Source: Rhodothalassiaceae bacterium (GTDB taxonomy: Bacteria > Pseudomonadota > Alphaproteobacteria > Sphingomonadales > Rhodothalassiaceae). Taken from it: a DNA stretch of 64,000 nucleotides. Location of the stretch: the NCBI GenBank assembly GCA_026004935.1, contig BPKC01000001.1, positions 1,899,491-1,963,490 on the forward strand, written 5' to 3'. Both the position numbers and the translations under genes were made by a program. The notes below the pieces were generated by a model, which ran no database searches, was not told where the DNA came from, and saw only the letters and a list, made by a program, of their open reading frames with translations. Shown one piece after another: positions 25,742-36,191 of the stretch (within the stretch, counting starts at the first letter, position 1; every line of letters starts with the position of its first letter).

Positions 25742-26248
25742 ATGACGGAAACGACGAGCGCGCTCGATTTTCAGCCTGGTGACTATGTCGTCTATCCCAA
25801 GCATGGCGTCGGCCGGGTCGTCGACATCGAGGAGCAGGAGATCGCGGGCACGCGGCTCGAGCTCTATGTCGTGCGCTTCGAGAAGGAGCGCATGACCCTG
25901 AAGGTGCCGACGAACAAGGCGAAGACCGTCGGCATGCGGCGGCTTTCCAACAAGCAGCGCATCGAGGAGGCCTTCGCCACCTTGAAGGGCAAGGCGCGCA
26001 TCAAGCGGGCGATGTGGAGCCGGCGCGCCCAGGAGTACGAGGCCAAGATCAATTCCGGCGACATCGTCTCGATCGCGGAGGTCGTGCGCGACCTGCACCG
26101 CGGCGAGGACCAGCCCGAGCAGTCCTACTCCGAGCGCCAGATTTACGAGGCGGCGCTGAGCCGGCTGGCGCGCGAGCTGGCGGCCGTCGAGGAGATCGAC
26201 GAGAAGGAGGCCTTGAAGCGCCTCGAGAAGGTGCTGATGGCCGCCTGA
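25742..26248 (+). CDS. carD: CarD/CdnL-family transcription regulator
   Basis: RNA polymerase-binding regulator of 168 residues that stabilises open complexes at rRNA and housekeeping promoters. The RNAP-interacting domain is at the start: FQPGDYVVYPKHGVGRVVDIEEQE then LELYVVRFEKERMTLKVPTNKAKTVGMR. The C-terminal helical DNA-binding domain has KGKARIKRAMWSRRAQEYEAKINSGD followed by IVSIAEVVRDLHR and SYSERQIYEAALSRLARELA. Domain order and length are normal. The ATG at 25742 follows AAGGAGGA by about 12 bp; upstream in-frame codons look non-coding. It is monocistronic, with a hairpin downstream. Confidence 0.92.
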   Translation: MTETTSALDFQPGDYVVYPKHGVGRVVDIEEQEIAGTRLELYVVRFEKERMTLKVPTNKAKTVGMRRLSNKQRIEEAFATLKGKARIKRAMWSRRAQEYEAKINSGDIVSIAEVVRDLHRGEDQPEQSYSERQIYEAALSRLARELAAVEEIDEKEALKRLEKVLMAA

Positions 26249-26283
26249 AGTCGGCCGGACACCCCTTGCGGATTCCTTCGGCG

Positions 26284-26315
26284 GGCGCGGCTCCCATGCG
26301 GGCCGCGCCTTTCGT
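26284..26315 (+). terminator. Probable intrinsic terminator after carD
   Basis: An 8-bp stem GGCGCGGC (26284-26291) and GCCGCGCC (26302-26309) around a 10-base loop, then TTTCGTCATCT. It lies 36 bp after the carD stop and would also insulate the convergent AraC gene. The T-run is short. Confidence 0.5.
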
Positions 26316-26338
26316 CATCTCCTTCGCGCCCGACGCCT

Positions 26339-27286
26339 TCAGCCGGCGCGGCGCAGGAGCGAGGGGGGATGTCCGAAGCGCTCTTTGAAGCGGCGGGTGA
26401 AATGCGCGTGGTCGCGAAAGCCGCAGGCGAGCGCGATGTCGGTCAGATGCCAAGCCGAGAAGCGCGGATCCGCCAGCATCATCCGCGCGCGCTCCAGCCT
26501 CAGCCCCCACAGCCAGGCGAGCGGCGTCGTCCCGCGCGCGGCGAACAGCCGGTAGAGGCTGCGCCGGGAGAGATTGTTGTCGCGCGCGATGCGCTCGACG
26601 TCGAGGTCGGGGTCATGCAGGTGCCGCTCGAGATAAAGGTCGAGTGCGGCCAGCAGCCGTTCCGCGCGCCGCGGCTGGTCCGGCACGCGCGCGTCGACGA
26701 GCCCGGCGAGCGCCCCCAGAAGCCCGTCCAGCGCGTCCTCTGCGCCCGCGGCCGAGGGCGGCCGGATGACGAGCTCGATCAGATAGCGCGACAGCTCGCG
26801 GCCGGCCGCGGTTTCGCCCTTGAACACCGTCGCGAACGGCAGCCGCTCGGCGCGCGCGACGCCCAGCCCTTCAGCCAGCCGCTCCCAGGGCAGATGGCAG
26901 GAGAGCTGCTGGATGCCGCCGGCGAGGATGAACTCGGATTCGCGGCGCGAATCGATGAGCGCGCAGTCGCCCGGCTCCAGATGCGCCATCCGGCCGTTCT
27001 GGTAGAGCCGCGCCTCGCCCGCGCGCTGGAGGATCAGGAAGACGTGGCGGTCCTCGCTCAGGCCCAGCGCGCGCCGGGTCTTGACGATGCGGCAGGGATC
27101 GATCGCCAGATCCGCGACCTCGAGGCCCGCGGTCCGGTGCACGCCGATGCGCCCGCTGAAGGAGGCGGGGCCCGACAGCTCCTCCAGCGGCTCGGTGTCG
27201 AAGGGCCCGCACACGGCCTTCAGCGCCCGATCCCAGGAATCGAGCCCGCGATACCAGCAGCCGCTGCCCGGCCGAGCCTGCGACAT
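26339..27286 (-). CDS. AraC-family transcription regulator
   Basis: Regulator of 315 residues. The N-terminal half resembles the AraC-binding-like (FeaR/XylS type) sensor: SGRIGVHRTAGLEVADLAIDP, then LILQRAGEARLYQNGR and LEPGDCALIDSRRESEF. The C-terminal AraC DNA-binding domain has two helix-turn-helix units: DVERIARDNNLSRRSLYRLFAA and AWHLTDIALACGFRDHAHFTRRFKERFG. The ligand is unknown. The ATG at 27286 is preferred; an upstream start at 27355 adds non-conserved residues. It lies between carD and groEL with no metabolic neighbours, so its target is not evident from context. Confidence 0.87.
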   Translation of the reverse strand: MSQARPGSGCWYRGLDSWDRALKAVCGPFDTEPLEELSGPASFSGRIGVHRTAGLEVADLAIDPCRIVKTRRALGLSEDRHVFLILQRAGEARLYQNGRMAHLEPGDCALIDSRRESEFILAGGIQQLSCHLPWERLAEGLGVARAERLPFATVFKGETAAGRELSRYLIELVIRPPSAAGAEDALDGLLGALAGLVDARVPDQPRRAERLLAALDLYLERHLHDPDLDVERIARDNNLSRRSLYRLFAARGTTPLAWLWGLRLERARMMLADPRFSAWHLTDIALACGFRDHAHFTRRFKERFGHPPSLLRRAG

Positions 27287-27393
27287 GTTCCCTGCACTCT
27301 TTCCGCCCGCTTTCCTGCAAGCATACAGGAACGGGCGGTTTGATTGCAAATTCAAGATTGAAGGATCGTACCGCCCGCGGGCGCTGCCCGCAC

Positions 27394-27430
27394 GAAAAAG
27401 GACGGGCCGGAAGGTTGCCCTTCCGGCCCG
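27394..27430 (-). terminator. Intrinsic terminator of groESL
   Basis: A perfect 12-bp stem (CGGGCCGGAAGG at 27403-27414, CCTTCCGGCCCG at 27419-27430) with a 4-base loop, followed on the minus strand by TCCTTTTTC. It lies 38 bp after the groEL stop. It is the clearest Rho-independent terminator in the window. Confidence 0.85.
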
Positions 27431-27468
27431 CTTTCGAATGGTCCGTTCGGCCGGCGTGCGTGCGCCGA

Positions 27469-29178
<1,710 letters not shown>

Positions 29179-29204
29179 TCAGAAAACTTGACGCGACAGC
29201 CGGG

Positions 29205-29519
29205 TCAGGCGGCCGCCTTCTTCTCCTCCTCCGGCACGATGATGCCGAGGATGTCGGACTCCTTCATGATGAGGTACTCTTCCCCATCGATCTTGACCTC
29301 GGTGCCCGACCACTTGCCGAAGAGGATGCGGTCACCCGGCTTGACGTCCAGCGGGATCAGCTTGCCCGTCTCGTCACGCGCACCGGGACCCACCGCGATC
29401 ACCTCGCCCTCCTGGGGCTTCTCCTTCGCGGTGTCCGGAATGATGATCCCGCCCTTGGTGCGCTCCTCCGTCTCGATGCGACGGACAAGGACACGATCAT
29501 GCAGCGGTTTGAATGCCAT
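29205..29519 (-). CDS. groES: Co-chaperonin GroES (10 kDa)
   Basis: Lid of the GroEL chamber, 104 residues. [29 protein letters not shown] includes the mobile loop (TKGGIIIPD), and [41 protein letters not shown] and the SDILGII end are typical. The C terminus has a short charged and Ala-rich tail ([10 protein letters not shown]), slightly longer than in E. coli. First gene of the groESL operon, with a perfect CIRCE element about 160 bp upstream of its start. Confidence 0.97.
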   Translation of the reverse strand: MAFKPLHDRVLVRRIETEERTKGGIIIPDTAKEKPQEGEVIAVGPGARDETGKLIPLDVKPGDRILFGKWSGTEVKIDGEEYLIMKESDILGIIVPEEEKKAAA

Positions 29520-29675
29520 GTCGTTTCCTCCTTGAACTGTGCCCACGAAGCCGTGCTTCGCCAACACTTCATCACAGGACCCGCCGGCCCGGCCCTGCTC
29601 CAGGCATGCGGACCGGCGTTCCACTGGCCCATCTAGGGTGCCGATCCCGCCCGTCAAGAGGTCCGGACGAAAAAA

Positions 29676-29702
29676 TTAGCACTCTCTGGCCGAGAGTGCT
29701 AA
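29676..29702. promoter_or_regulatory. CIRCE element (HrcA operator) of groESL
   Basis: TTAGCACTC at 29676-29684, nine bases, GAGTGCTAA at 29694-29702: an exact match to the CIRCE consensus. HrcA binds it and represses groESL at normal temperature. It lies between arsC-like and groES, 157 bp upstream of the groES start. A clear -35/-10 pair was not resolved beside it. Confidence 0.95.
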
Positions 29703-29736
29703 TCCCATGTGCAATTTCGATTTTTAGCCCAGATGC

Positions 29737-30096
29737 TTAGCCGCGCAGAAATTCCTCGGCCAGCTCCGGGGGACGTGCGATGATCGCCCTGTGCCCACGG
29801 ATCAGAATGGGCCGCTCGATGAGCCGCGGGTGGGTCGCCATCGCCCGGATCAGCGTCTCGCGGTCCGCCTGCGCCAGGCCCAGCTCGCGGTATTCGGGCT
29901 CCTTCGTGCGCATCATCGCCCGGGGGTCGTCGATCCCGAGCTTCTTCATCACGTCCGCGATCTCCGCCGCGCTCGGCGGGTTCTCGAGATACGGCCGCAC
30001 CTCGTGGGGCACGCCCCGCTCCTCGAGGATCTTCAGCGCGCCGCGGGACTTCGAGCAGCGCGGATTGTGCCAGATGATAACGGGCTCGGCCGCCAT
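29737..30096 (-). CDS. arsC: ArsC-family protein (glutaredoxin-type arsenate reductase-like)
   Basis: Thioredoxin-fold protein of 119 residues. The ArsC signature is present: IIWHNPRCSKSRGALKIL with the catalytic Cys near residue 13, and RPILIRGHRAIIARPPE with the Arg of the arsenate pocket near residue 95. The intervening YLENPPSAAEIADVMKKLG and the RTKEPEYRELGL segment match the family. The YffB/Spx subgroup has a similar fold, but the C-S-K-S-R motif and length favour ArsC. Start ATG at 30096. No other arsenic genes are adjacent, so a role in arsenate resistance is not supported by context. It is read in the same direction as groESL. Confidence 0.83.
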   Translation of the reverse strand: MAAEPVIIWHNPRCSKSRGALKILEERGVPHEVRPYLENPPSAAEIADVMKKLGIDDPRAMMRTKEPEYRELGLAQADRETLIRAMATHPRLIERPILIRGHRAIIARPPELAEEFLRG

Positions 30097-30324
30097 GCCG
30101 CCTGTCCTCCCTTCCTGTGCCCGTCTCACCGATCACGGGCTGTGCGGTCACGCGCTTCCTAGCCTGCCAGCGGCATGCGGGCAACCGCGAACCAACCAAA
30201 GGCGGTTGCCGGACCGCCGGCCATTGACGCCGGCGACGGCCTCGCCCAGTCTGCGTTCCAAAGGCCGGCGCCGTTTCTGTCATGGTGTTGGGATGCACGC
30301 ATGCGAGCTGGAGGACATCCACGG

Positions 30325-32952
30325 ATGACGACGGTTCTGATCCGCCGGGGCGCGTTCGTCGCGGCGCTGCTGCTGCTCGGGCAATTGCTGGGCGCAGCCC
30401 CGGCGCGCGCGGACGATGATTTCTTCGGTTCCAATGCCCGCTTCGACCCGGCCGTGCCGGCGCCCGCGGCCGTGCTGGGCCACGCGATCGGCGCGCGCCC
30501 GGCCCGGGTGGAGGCGATCACCGGCTATCTGAAGCTTCTCGGCGCCCGCTCGCCGCGCGTGAAGGCCGAGGTCATCGGCCGCTCCTTCGAGGGCCGCGAG
30601 ATCGTCCTGCTCGCCATCTCCAGCCCGGCCAATCTCGCGCGTCTTGACGAGATCCGGCGGCAGCGGATCGCGCGCATCGAGACCGGCGCCGCCCCCCGGG
30701 ATCCGGCGGCGGCGCCGCTCATCGTCTGGCTCAACTACGGCGTCCACGGCGCGGAGGCCTCCGGGCTCGAGGCGGTGGTGCCGACCGCCTACTGGCTCGC
30801 CGCATCCGAGGACCCGGAGGTTGCGGGATGGCTCGAGAAGGCCGTGATCCTGCTGGTTGCGCCCTTCAATCCCGACGGCCATGCCCGGCGGGTCGACTGG
30901 GTGGAGCGCTGGTCGGGCGCGGTGGCCAATCCCGACCCGCAGCACTTTCTGCATGAGCTTTGGATCGACGCGCGCACCAACCACTACGGCTTCGACCTGA
31001 ACCGCCAGTGGCTGCTGCTGACCCAGCCGGAGTCCCGCGCCTGGCAGGCGGCCTGGCAGCGCTGGCGTCCCCATGTCTCCGCCGATTTCCACGAGATGGG
31101 CCGCACCTCCAGCTACTACTTCCATCCGGGCGCGCCGAGCCGCCGCAATCCCCTGATCCCCGAGGCGCTGCGCCGCTTCGCCGACCGCATCGCCGACGCC
31201 CACCGCGCCGCCCTCGATGCCACGGGCCGGCTCTATTATTCCGAGGAATCCTTCGACAACTTCTATCCCGGAAAGGGCTCGACCTATCCGCAGCTCAACG
31301 GCGGCGTCGGCTTTCTCTTCGAGGCGGCGACGGCGAACGGCGGCCTCGTGGAGACCCCCGAGGGGCTGCGGTCCCTGCGCGACAACGTCCGCACCCATTT
31401 TCTCACCAGTCTGAGCACCATCCGCGGCGCCGTGGCGCTCAAGGACGAGCTGCTCGCCTATGAGCGCGACTGGGCGGCGGAGACGGCGGCGCTGGCGCGC
31501 GCGGACGCGGTCAAGGCCGATGTCGTGCACGGCGGCGATCCGCGGGTGCTGGCGGACTTCGCCTCGGTGCTCACCGCCCACGGCATCCGCGTCCACCGCC
31601 TGGCCCGCACGCTCACGCTGGACGGGGAAACCTTTCCTGCCGGCACCTCCCTCATCATCCCGCGCGACCAGCCGCAGTACCGGATGGTCGCGACCCTGTT
31701 CGATCGCGTGCGCGAGTTTTCCGACAGCATCTTCTACGACGTCTCGGCCTGGACGCTGCCGGACGCCTACGGCCTGGCGCACGGACAGGTCACCGGCCGG
31801 CGCTTCGACCCGGATCTGCTCGGCGCCGCGGTTTCTGACGCCGAAGAGCTGCTGCCCGAGCCCCCCGCCCCGCCCGAGAACGCCTACGGCTATCTCGTCG
31901 ACTGGCGGGATCTCGCCGCGGCCCGCGCGGCCTTCCGGCTGCTCGATGCGGGTGTCGAGGTCTACGGCGCGATGAGGGAGTTCACGGCCCCGCTCGTCGG
32001 CGGCGGCACGGCGGCCTATCCGGCGGGGACATTGTTCGTCCCGGCGCGCGGTAATCAGGAGGGCCGGCGGCGGGCTCATGCGCTGCTGACCGAATTGAGC
32101 CGCAAGCTGCGGCTGCCGGTTGCCGCCGTCGCCTCCGGACACACGCCCGATGCGGGCCGCGATTTCGGCGCGCGCCAGTCGTTCGCCCCGCTCGCGCGGC
32201 CGCGGGTGCTGCTCGCCGTCGAAGACGGGCTGCAGCGCTACGAGTGGGGCGCGGTGTGGTTCCTGCTCGACCGGCGGCTCGGCATCCCCGTCACCATGAT
32301 GCCGCTGTCCGCGATCCCCGGACGCGACCTGCGCGCCTATACCCATCTCGTGCTGGTCGGCGGCCGGTCCCCGGCGCTCGACGACAGGGCGAAGGCGGCG
32401 CTTGAGCGCTGGGTGCGCGCGGGCGGCACGCTCGTCGCCTTCAAGCAGCAGGCGGTCTGGGCCGCGCGCCAGTGGCTCGCCCCCGAGGAGAAGGCGGACA
32501 AGCCGGAGCGAAACGGAGCGGACGGGGACGCGGACGGGGCCGTCCCGCGGCTCGCCTATGCCGAGATGCCGCGCTGGCTCGCCGAGCGGCAGATCGGCGG
32601 CGCGATCTTCGAAAGCCTCGTCGACCGCACCCACCCGCTCGCTTTCGGCTACGGCCGGGACCGCATCGCCAGCATGAAGAACACGACGCTGGTGCTGCCG
32701 GCCCCGCGCCACCCCTTTGCGGCGGTGGCGGTCTATGACGGGAAGGAGCCGCTGATCTCGGGCTTTGCGTCCGACGAGAATCTGCGCCGGATCGCCGGCA
32801 CGCCGATGCTGCTCGCCGACGGGCTGGGCCGCGGCCGGCTCGTGCTGTTCGCCGACGAGCCCACCTTCCGCGCCACCTTCCGCGGCACGGAGCGCCTCTT
32901 CGTCAACAGCCTGTTCTTCGCCCCCGTGATCGCCGTGCCCCGCGGCGAATAG
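30325..32952 (+). CDS. Exported M14 zinc carboxypeptidase with C-terminal GATase-like domain
   Basis: Large exported metallopeptidase of 875 residues. The signal peptide (RRGAFVAALLLLGQLLGAAPARA) is followed by the M14 carboxypeptidase-like domain. Zinc ligands lie in YGVHGAEASGLEAV (H-x-x-E) and the later His in SADFHEMGR; DLNRQW and RRNPLIPEAL are conserved surroundings, and VGFLFEAATANGG carries the presumed catalytic Glu. Residues about 560-870 form a second region with LVLVGGRSPALDDRAKAALERWVRAGGTLVAFK, typical of the class I glutamine amidotransferase-like domain seen in some M14 proteins. ATG at 30325 has GGAGG 8 bp upstream. The target is unknown; it stands alone between arsC and the RND operon. 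Confidence 0.85.
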   Translation: MTTVLIRRGAFVAALLLLGQLLGAAPARADDDFFGSNARFDPAVPAPAAVLGHAIGARPARVEAITGYLKLLGARSPRVKAEVIGRSFEGREIVLLAISSPANLARLDEIRRQRIARIETGAAPRDPAAAPLIVWLNYGVHGAEASGLEAVVPTAYWLAASEDPEVAGWLEKAVILLVAPFNPDGHARRVDWVERWSGAVANPDPQHFLHELWIDARTNHYGFDLNRQWLLLTQPESRAWQAAWQRWRPHVSADFHEMGRTSSYYFHPGAPSRRNPLIPEALRRFADRIADAHRAALDATGRLYYSEESFDNFYPGKGSTYPQLNGGVGFLFEAATANGGLVETPEGLRSLRDNVRTHFLTSLSTIRGAVALKDELLAYERDWAAETAALARADAVKADVVHGGDPRVLADFASVLTAHGIRVHRLARTLTLDGETFPAGTSLIIPRDQPQYRMVATLFDRVREFSDSIFYDVSAWTLPDAYGLAHGQVTGRRFDPDLLGAAVSDAEELLPEPPAPPENAYGYLVDWRDLAAARAAFRLLDAGVEVYGAMREFTAPLVGGGTAAYPAGTLFVPARGNQEGRRRAHALLTELSRKLRLPVAAVASGHTPDAGRDFGARQSFAPLARPRVLLAVEDGLQRYEWGAVWFLLDRRLGIPVTMMPLSAIPGRDLRAYTHLVLVGGRSPALDDRAKAALERWVRAGGTLVAFKQQAVWAARQWLAPEEKADKPERNGADGDADGAVPRLAYAEMPRWLAERQIGGAIFESLVDRTHPLAFGYGRDRIASMKNTTLVLPAPRHPFAAVAVYDGKEPLISGFASDENLRRIAGTPMLLADGLGRGRLVLFADEPTFRATFRGTERLFVNSLFFAPVIAVPRGE

Positions 32953-32972
32953 GCCGCACCGGCGGCCGCGCC

Positions 32973-35900
32973 CTACTCGGCCGCAGGCGGCAGCACCTCC
33001 TTGAGGGGCCGCTCGGCGGCTGCGGCGGCCGCATCCGCCGCCGGCCGTCTGCGCCCGGGATCCGCAAGCGCGCGGTTGCGGACCGCGATCCGGAAGGCGG
33101 CCGGGGCGAAGTAGAAGCTCACGAACATGGTGAGCAGCGTGCCGCCGGCGATCGCCGCGGCGAACGGCGGCCAGAAGGGGCTTTTCGAGAGGATGAGCGG
33201 CAGGAAGCCGCCGACGGTCGTCAGGGTCGTCGAGACGACGTGCCGGCCCGTCGCCATCACGCCATGGACGATGGCGCGCTCCTCGCCCGCGGCCGCAAGC
33301 GGCCTGTTCTTGAGCTCGGACAGGATGACGATGGAGGCGTTGATCGCAAGGCCCACGAGCCCCATCAGGCCGACGATGACGAGAAAGCCGAGGGGATAGC
33401 CGAACACCCACAGAGACAGCAGCCCGAGAGCCGCCGCCTGGGCGGCAGACATGAAGGTGATGAAGGTGAGCCGGAAGCTGTTGAAGGTGAGCAGGATCGC
33501 GATCACCATCAGCACCGCGAGCACCCCGGCCTTGGCCATCAGCTTGGCGACGGCCTCGTTGCGCTTTTCGCTCTCGCCGCCGATCTCGATGTGGTAGCCC
33601 GGCGGCAGCACGAAGCCCGCATCGGCAAGCCGCCGGCGGACCTTGGCGAAGACGGTCTCGGGCAGAACGTCCGGCGGAATGAAGGCCTGCACCGTGTTCA
33701 CCCGCTCGCCGTTGCGCCGCACGATGGCGGTGACCTTGGGGGCGAGCCGCACCTCGGCCAGCGCCGCAAGCGGCATGGTCGCGGCGCCGCCCCCGGTTGC
33801 GGAGGGATCGCCCGCCGCTGGCAGGTCGAGGGCGGCGAGCGCGTCGATGGACCGGCGGTGGGCCGCGCTCGCGCGCACCCGCACGGGCACGGTCTCCGTC
33901 TCCTCGGTCACCGAGCCGGCCGCAGCCCCCTCCACCGCCGCGCCCAGCATCTCGGCGATCGCCTTGAGATCGAGCCCCATGTCGCGCGCGGCCGCCTCGT
34001 CCACCTCCACCAGCGTCTCCGGCTGGCCGCCCTTCAGGCTCGTGCGCACATGCTGGACCTCCGGCACCGCGGCCACATGGCGCGCCACCTCCTCGCCGAG
34101 CAGGCGCAGGGTCTCGAGATCCGGCCCCAGCAGCCGGATCTCGATCGGCGCCTCATAGGGCGGGCCCTGCTCCAGCTTGCGCACCAGGATCTGGGCCTCG
34201 GGAAAGCGCGCATCGACGAGCGGCTGCAGCTCGGCGATCAGACGGTCCACCTCCTCTTCCGAGTGGGTGTTGACCATGCCTTCGGCGAACTGCGCCTCGC
34301 CGTCCTTGTTGGTGAGCATGCTGTAGAAGAACTTCGGCGCGCTCTGGCCGATGAACCAGTGGTTGGAGACCACCTCGGGCCGGGTGGCGAGAAGTGCGCG
34401 CAGCTCCTCGACCACCTGCCGGGTGCGCCCGATCGCGGTGCCCGGCGGCATGTTCACCTCGATCACGAGCTGGTCGCGATCGGACGGCGGGAAGAACTGC
34501 TCGGTGAGCGTCGTGGTGAGCGCAAGCCCTGACAGCGGCACGATGCCGACGATGAGGATCGTCGCCCAGGGATGACGCATGGCGAGGACGAGCGAGCGCC
34601 GGAACAGCCGCTGGACGGGCTTCGCCGCCACCCCCTCCCGCCACCAGCGCCGCTCGGGCGGGCGCGGCAGGATGCGGATCGCCTCCTCCGGTGCGCCCGG
34701 CGGCGGGGTGATCCCCTTGCGGCCCAGCACCCGGCCCGCGAGCGCGACGATGATCGTGAACGAGATCACGTAGGAAGCGGTGAGCGCCGCGATCACCGAG
34801 CCGGAGATGCCGCCCACGAACTCGCCGGCATTGCCGGGCATCAGGATGATCGGCAGGAAGGCGATGATCGTCGTGACGGTGGAGCCGAGGAGCGGCAGCC
34901 ACAGCTTCTTCACCGTGTGCATCACGGCCAGCGACCGGCGTTCGCCGCGCAGCAGCCGCGACTGGACCTCGTCGGTCACGACGATGGCGTTGTCCACCAT
35001 GATGCCCAGCGCGATGATGAGCCCGGTGACCACCATCTGCTCGATGGCGAACCCCATGGCATCGAGCAGCGCGAGGCTCGCGAGCGCGGCCAGCGGCAGG
35101 ATCGATGCGGAAATGAGGCTCGCCCGCCAGCCCAGCGTGATCAGCAGGACCGTCAGCACGATCAGCGCCGAATAGACGAGGTTCTCCATCAGCCCGGCGA
35201 GGCGCTGGTTCGTGTAGTGGGACTGGTCGAAGATCATGCCGATGCCGACCGCATGCGGCAGGCGGGCCGAGAAATCGTCCATCAGCTCGTGCACGCGCGC
35301 CATCCAGTGGTCGATGCGCTGGTCCTGCAGCATGCGCGCGGCCACCGCCACGCCGGGCCGGCCGTCGATGAGGGCGAGCGCGCCCGGCGGGTCCTCGATC
35401 CCGCGGCGCACGGTGCCGAGATCGCCGACGGTCAGCCGCCGGCCGGTGCCCGGCTCGACCGTGAGCGGCACCCGGCGGATGCGGTCGAGATCGGCGAACC
35501 GGCCCGAGACCGTGAGCACGAAGCGGTGCGCCTCGCCGGCCAGCAGCCCCACGGCGTCCTCGCGGTTCGCGCGTTTGAGCGCGGCGACGGCCTCGGCGAG
35601 ACTGAGACCGGCCGCCGCCAGCCGGTCGGGATCGAAGCTGACGACGATCTCCTCCTGCGGCAGGCCGAAGATGCGGGCGAAATCGGTGCCCGGCAGATTG
35701 GCGAGCCGCGTCTTGAGCTCCTTCGCGTAGCGGCCGAGAATCGCGTAGTTCGGCGGCCCCTCGGCGCGCCAGGTGAGCGCGATGATGGTGGTGAAGGCGT
35801 AAAGGCGCTTGTCGTCGAAGCGCGGCGGGCCGGCGCCTTCCGGCAGATCGGTCACCTCGGCGAGCTTGTCCTTCAGGCGCGAGGCGACGAGATCGACGTC

Positions 35901-36191
35901 CTCCACTTCGTCCTTCATCTCCACCGAGATGAAGGACAGCCCGAGGCGCGAGACCGCGACGATGTCCTTGACCTCCGCGACCTCGCGCAGCTTCTCCTCG
36001 ATCGGGATGGTGATCCGCGATTCCACCTGGGACGCGTCCGCACCCGGCCAGGGGGTCAGCACGAAGACGTAGCGCTGCTTCATGTGCGGGTCCTCGAGCC
36101 GCGGCATCGTGCGGATGCTCGCGCTGCCCGCAACAAGGATCAGCAGCAGCAGCAGGATGATGAGCCGCGGATAGCGATAGAGCCCGATCAT
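32973..36191 (-). CDS. RND efflux transporter permease
   Basis: Inner-membrane proton-driven pump of the RND superfamily, 1072 residues and about 12 TM segments. TM1 is YRYPRLIILLLLLILVAGSA, and two large periplasmic loops follow. The conserved proton-relay region is ALGIMVDNAIVVTDEV in TM4, with LLGSTVTTIIAFLPIILMPG in TM5-6 and NASIVILSELKNRP near the C-terminal equivalent. GSTVTTIIAFLPI matches AcrB/HAE1 proteins. The N terminus is at the ATG at 36191, overlapping the adaptor stop by 4 bp. The TolC-type outer membrane factor is not in the window. Substrate class (drug, aromatic) cannot be assigned. Confidence 0.9.
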   Translation of the reverse strand: MIGLYRYPRLIILLLLLILVAGSASIRTMPRLEDPHMKQRYVFVLTPWPGADASQVESRITIPIEEKLREVAEVKDIVAVSRLGLSFISVEMKDEVEDVDLVASRLKDKLAEVTDLPEGAGPPRFDDKRLYAFTTIIALTWRAEGPPNYAILGRYAKELKTRLANLPGTDFARIFGLPQEEIVVSFDPDRLAAAGLSLAEAVAALKRANREDAVGLLAGEAHRFVLTVSGRFADLDRIRRVPLTVEPGTGRRLTVGDLGTVRRGIEDPPGALALIDGRPGVAVAARMLQDQRIDHWMARVHELMDDFSARLPHAVGIGMIFDQSHYTNQRLAGLMENLVYSALIVLTVLLITLGWRASLISASILPLAALASLALLDAMGFAIEQMVVTGLIIALGIMVDNAIVVTDEVQSRLLRGERRSLAVMHTVKKLWLPLLGSTVTTIIAFLPIILMPGNAGEFVGGISGSVIAALTASYVISFTIIVALAGRVLGRKGITPPPGAPEEAIRILPRPPERRWWREGVAAKPVQRLFRRSLVLAMRHPWATILIVGIVPLSGLALTTTLTEQFFPPSDRDQLVIEVNMPPGTAIGRTRQVVEELRALLATRPEVVSNHWFIGQSAPKFFYSMLTNKDGEAQFAEGMVNTHSEEEVDRLIAELQPLVDARFPEAQILVRKLEQGPPYEAPIEIRLLGPDLETLRLLGEEVARHVAAVPEVQHVRTSLKGGQPETLVEVDEAAARDMGLDLKAIAEMLGAAVEGAAAGSVTEETETVPVRVRASAAHRRSIDALAALDLPAAGDPSATGGGAATMPLAALAEVRLAPKVTAIVRRNGERVNTVQAFIPPDVLPETVFAKVRRRLADAGFVLPPGYHIEIGGESEKRNEAVAKLMAKAGVLAVLMVIAILLTFNSFRLTFITFMSAAQAAALGLLSLWVFGYPLGFLVIVGLMGLVGLAINASIVILSELKNRPLAAAGEERAIVHGVMATGRHVVSTTLTTVGGFLPLILSKSPFWPPFAAAIAGGTLLTMFVSFYFAPAAFRIAVRNRALADPGRRRPAADAAAAAAERPLKEVLPPAAE

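Noticed and set aside
30280-33411. Minus-strand open frame of over 1000 codons opposite the M14 carboxypeptidase
   Set aside because: It is a shadow of GC-rich codon use; composition is Arg/Gly/Glu/Asp-heavy with no recognisable domain, while the plus strand shows signal peptide and zinc ligands.
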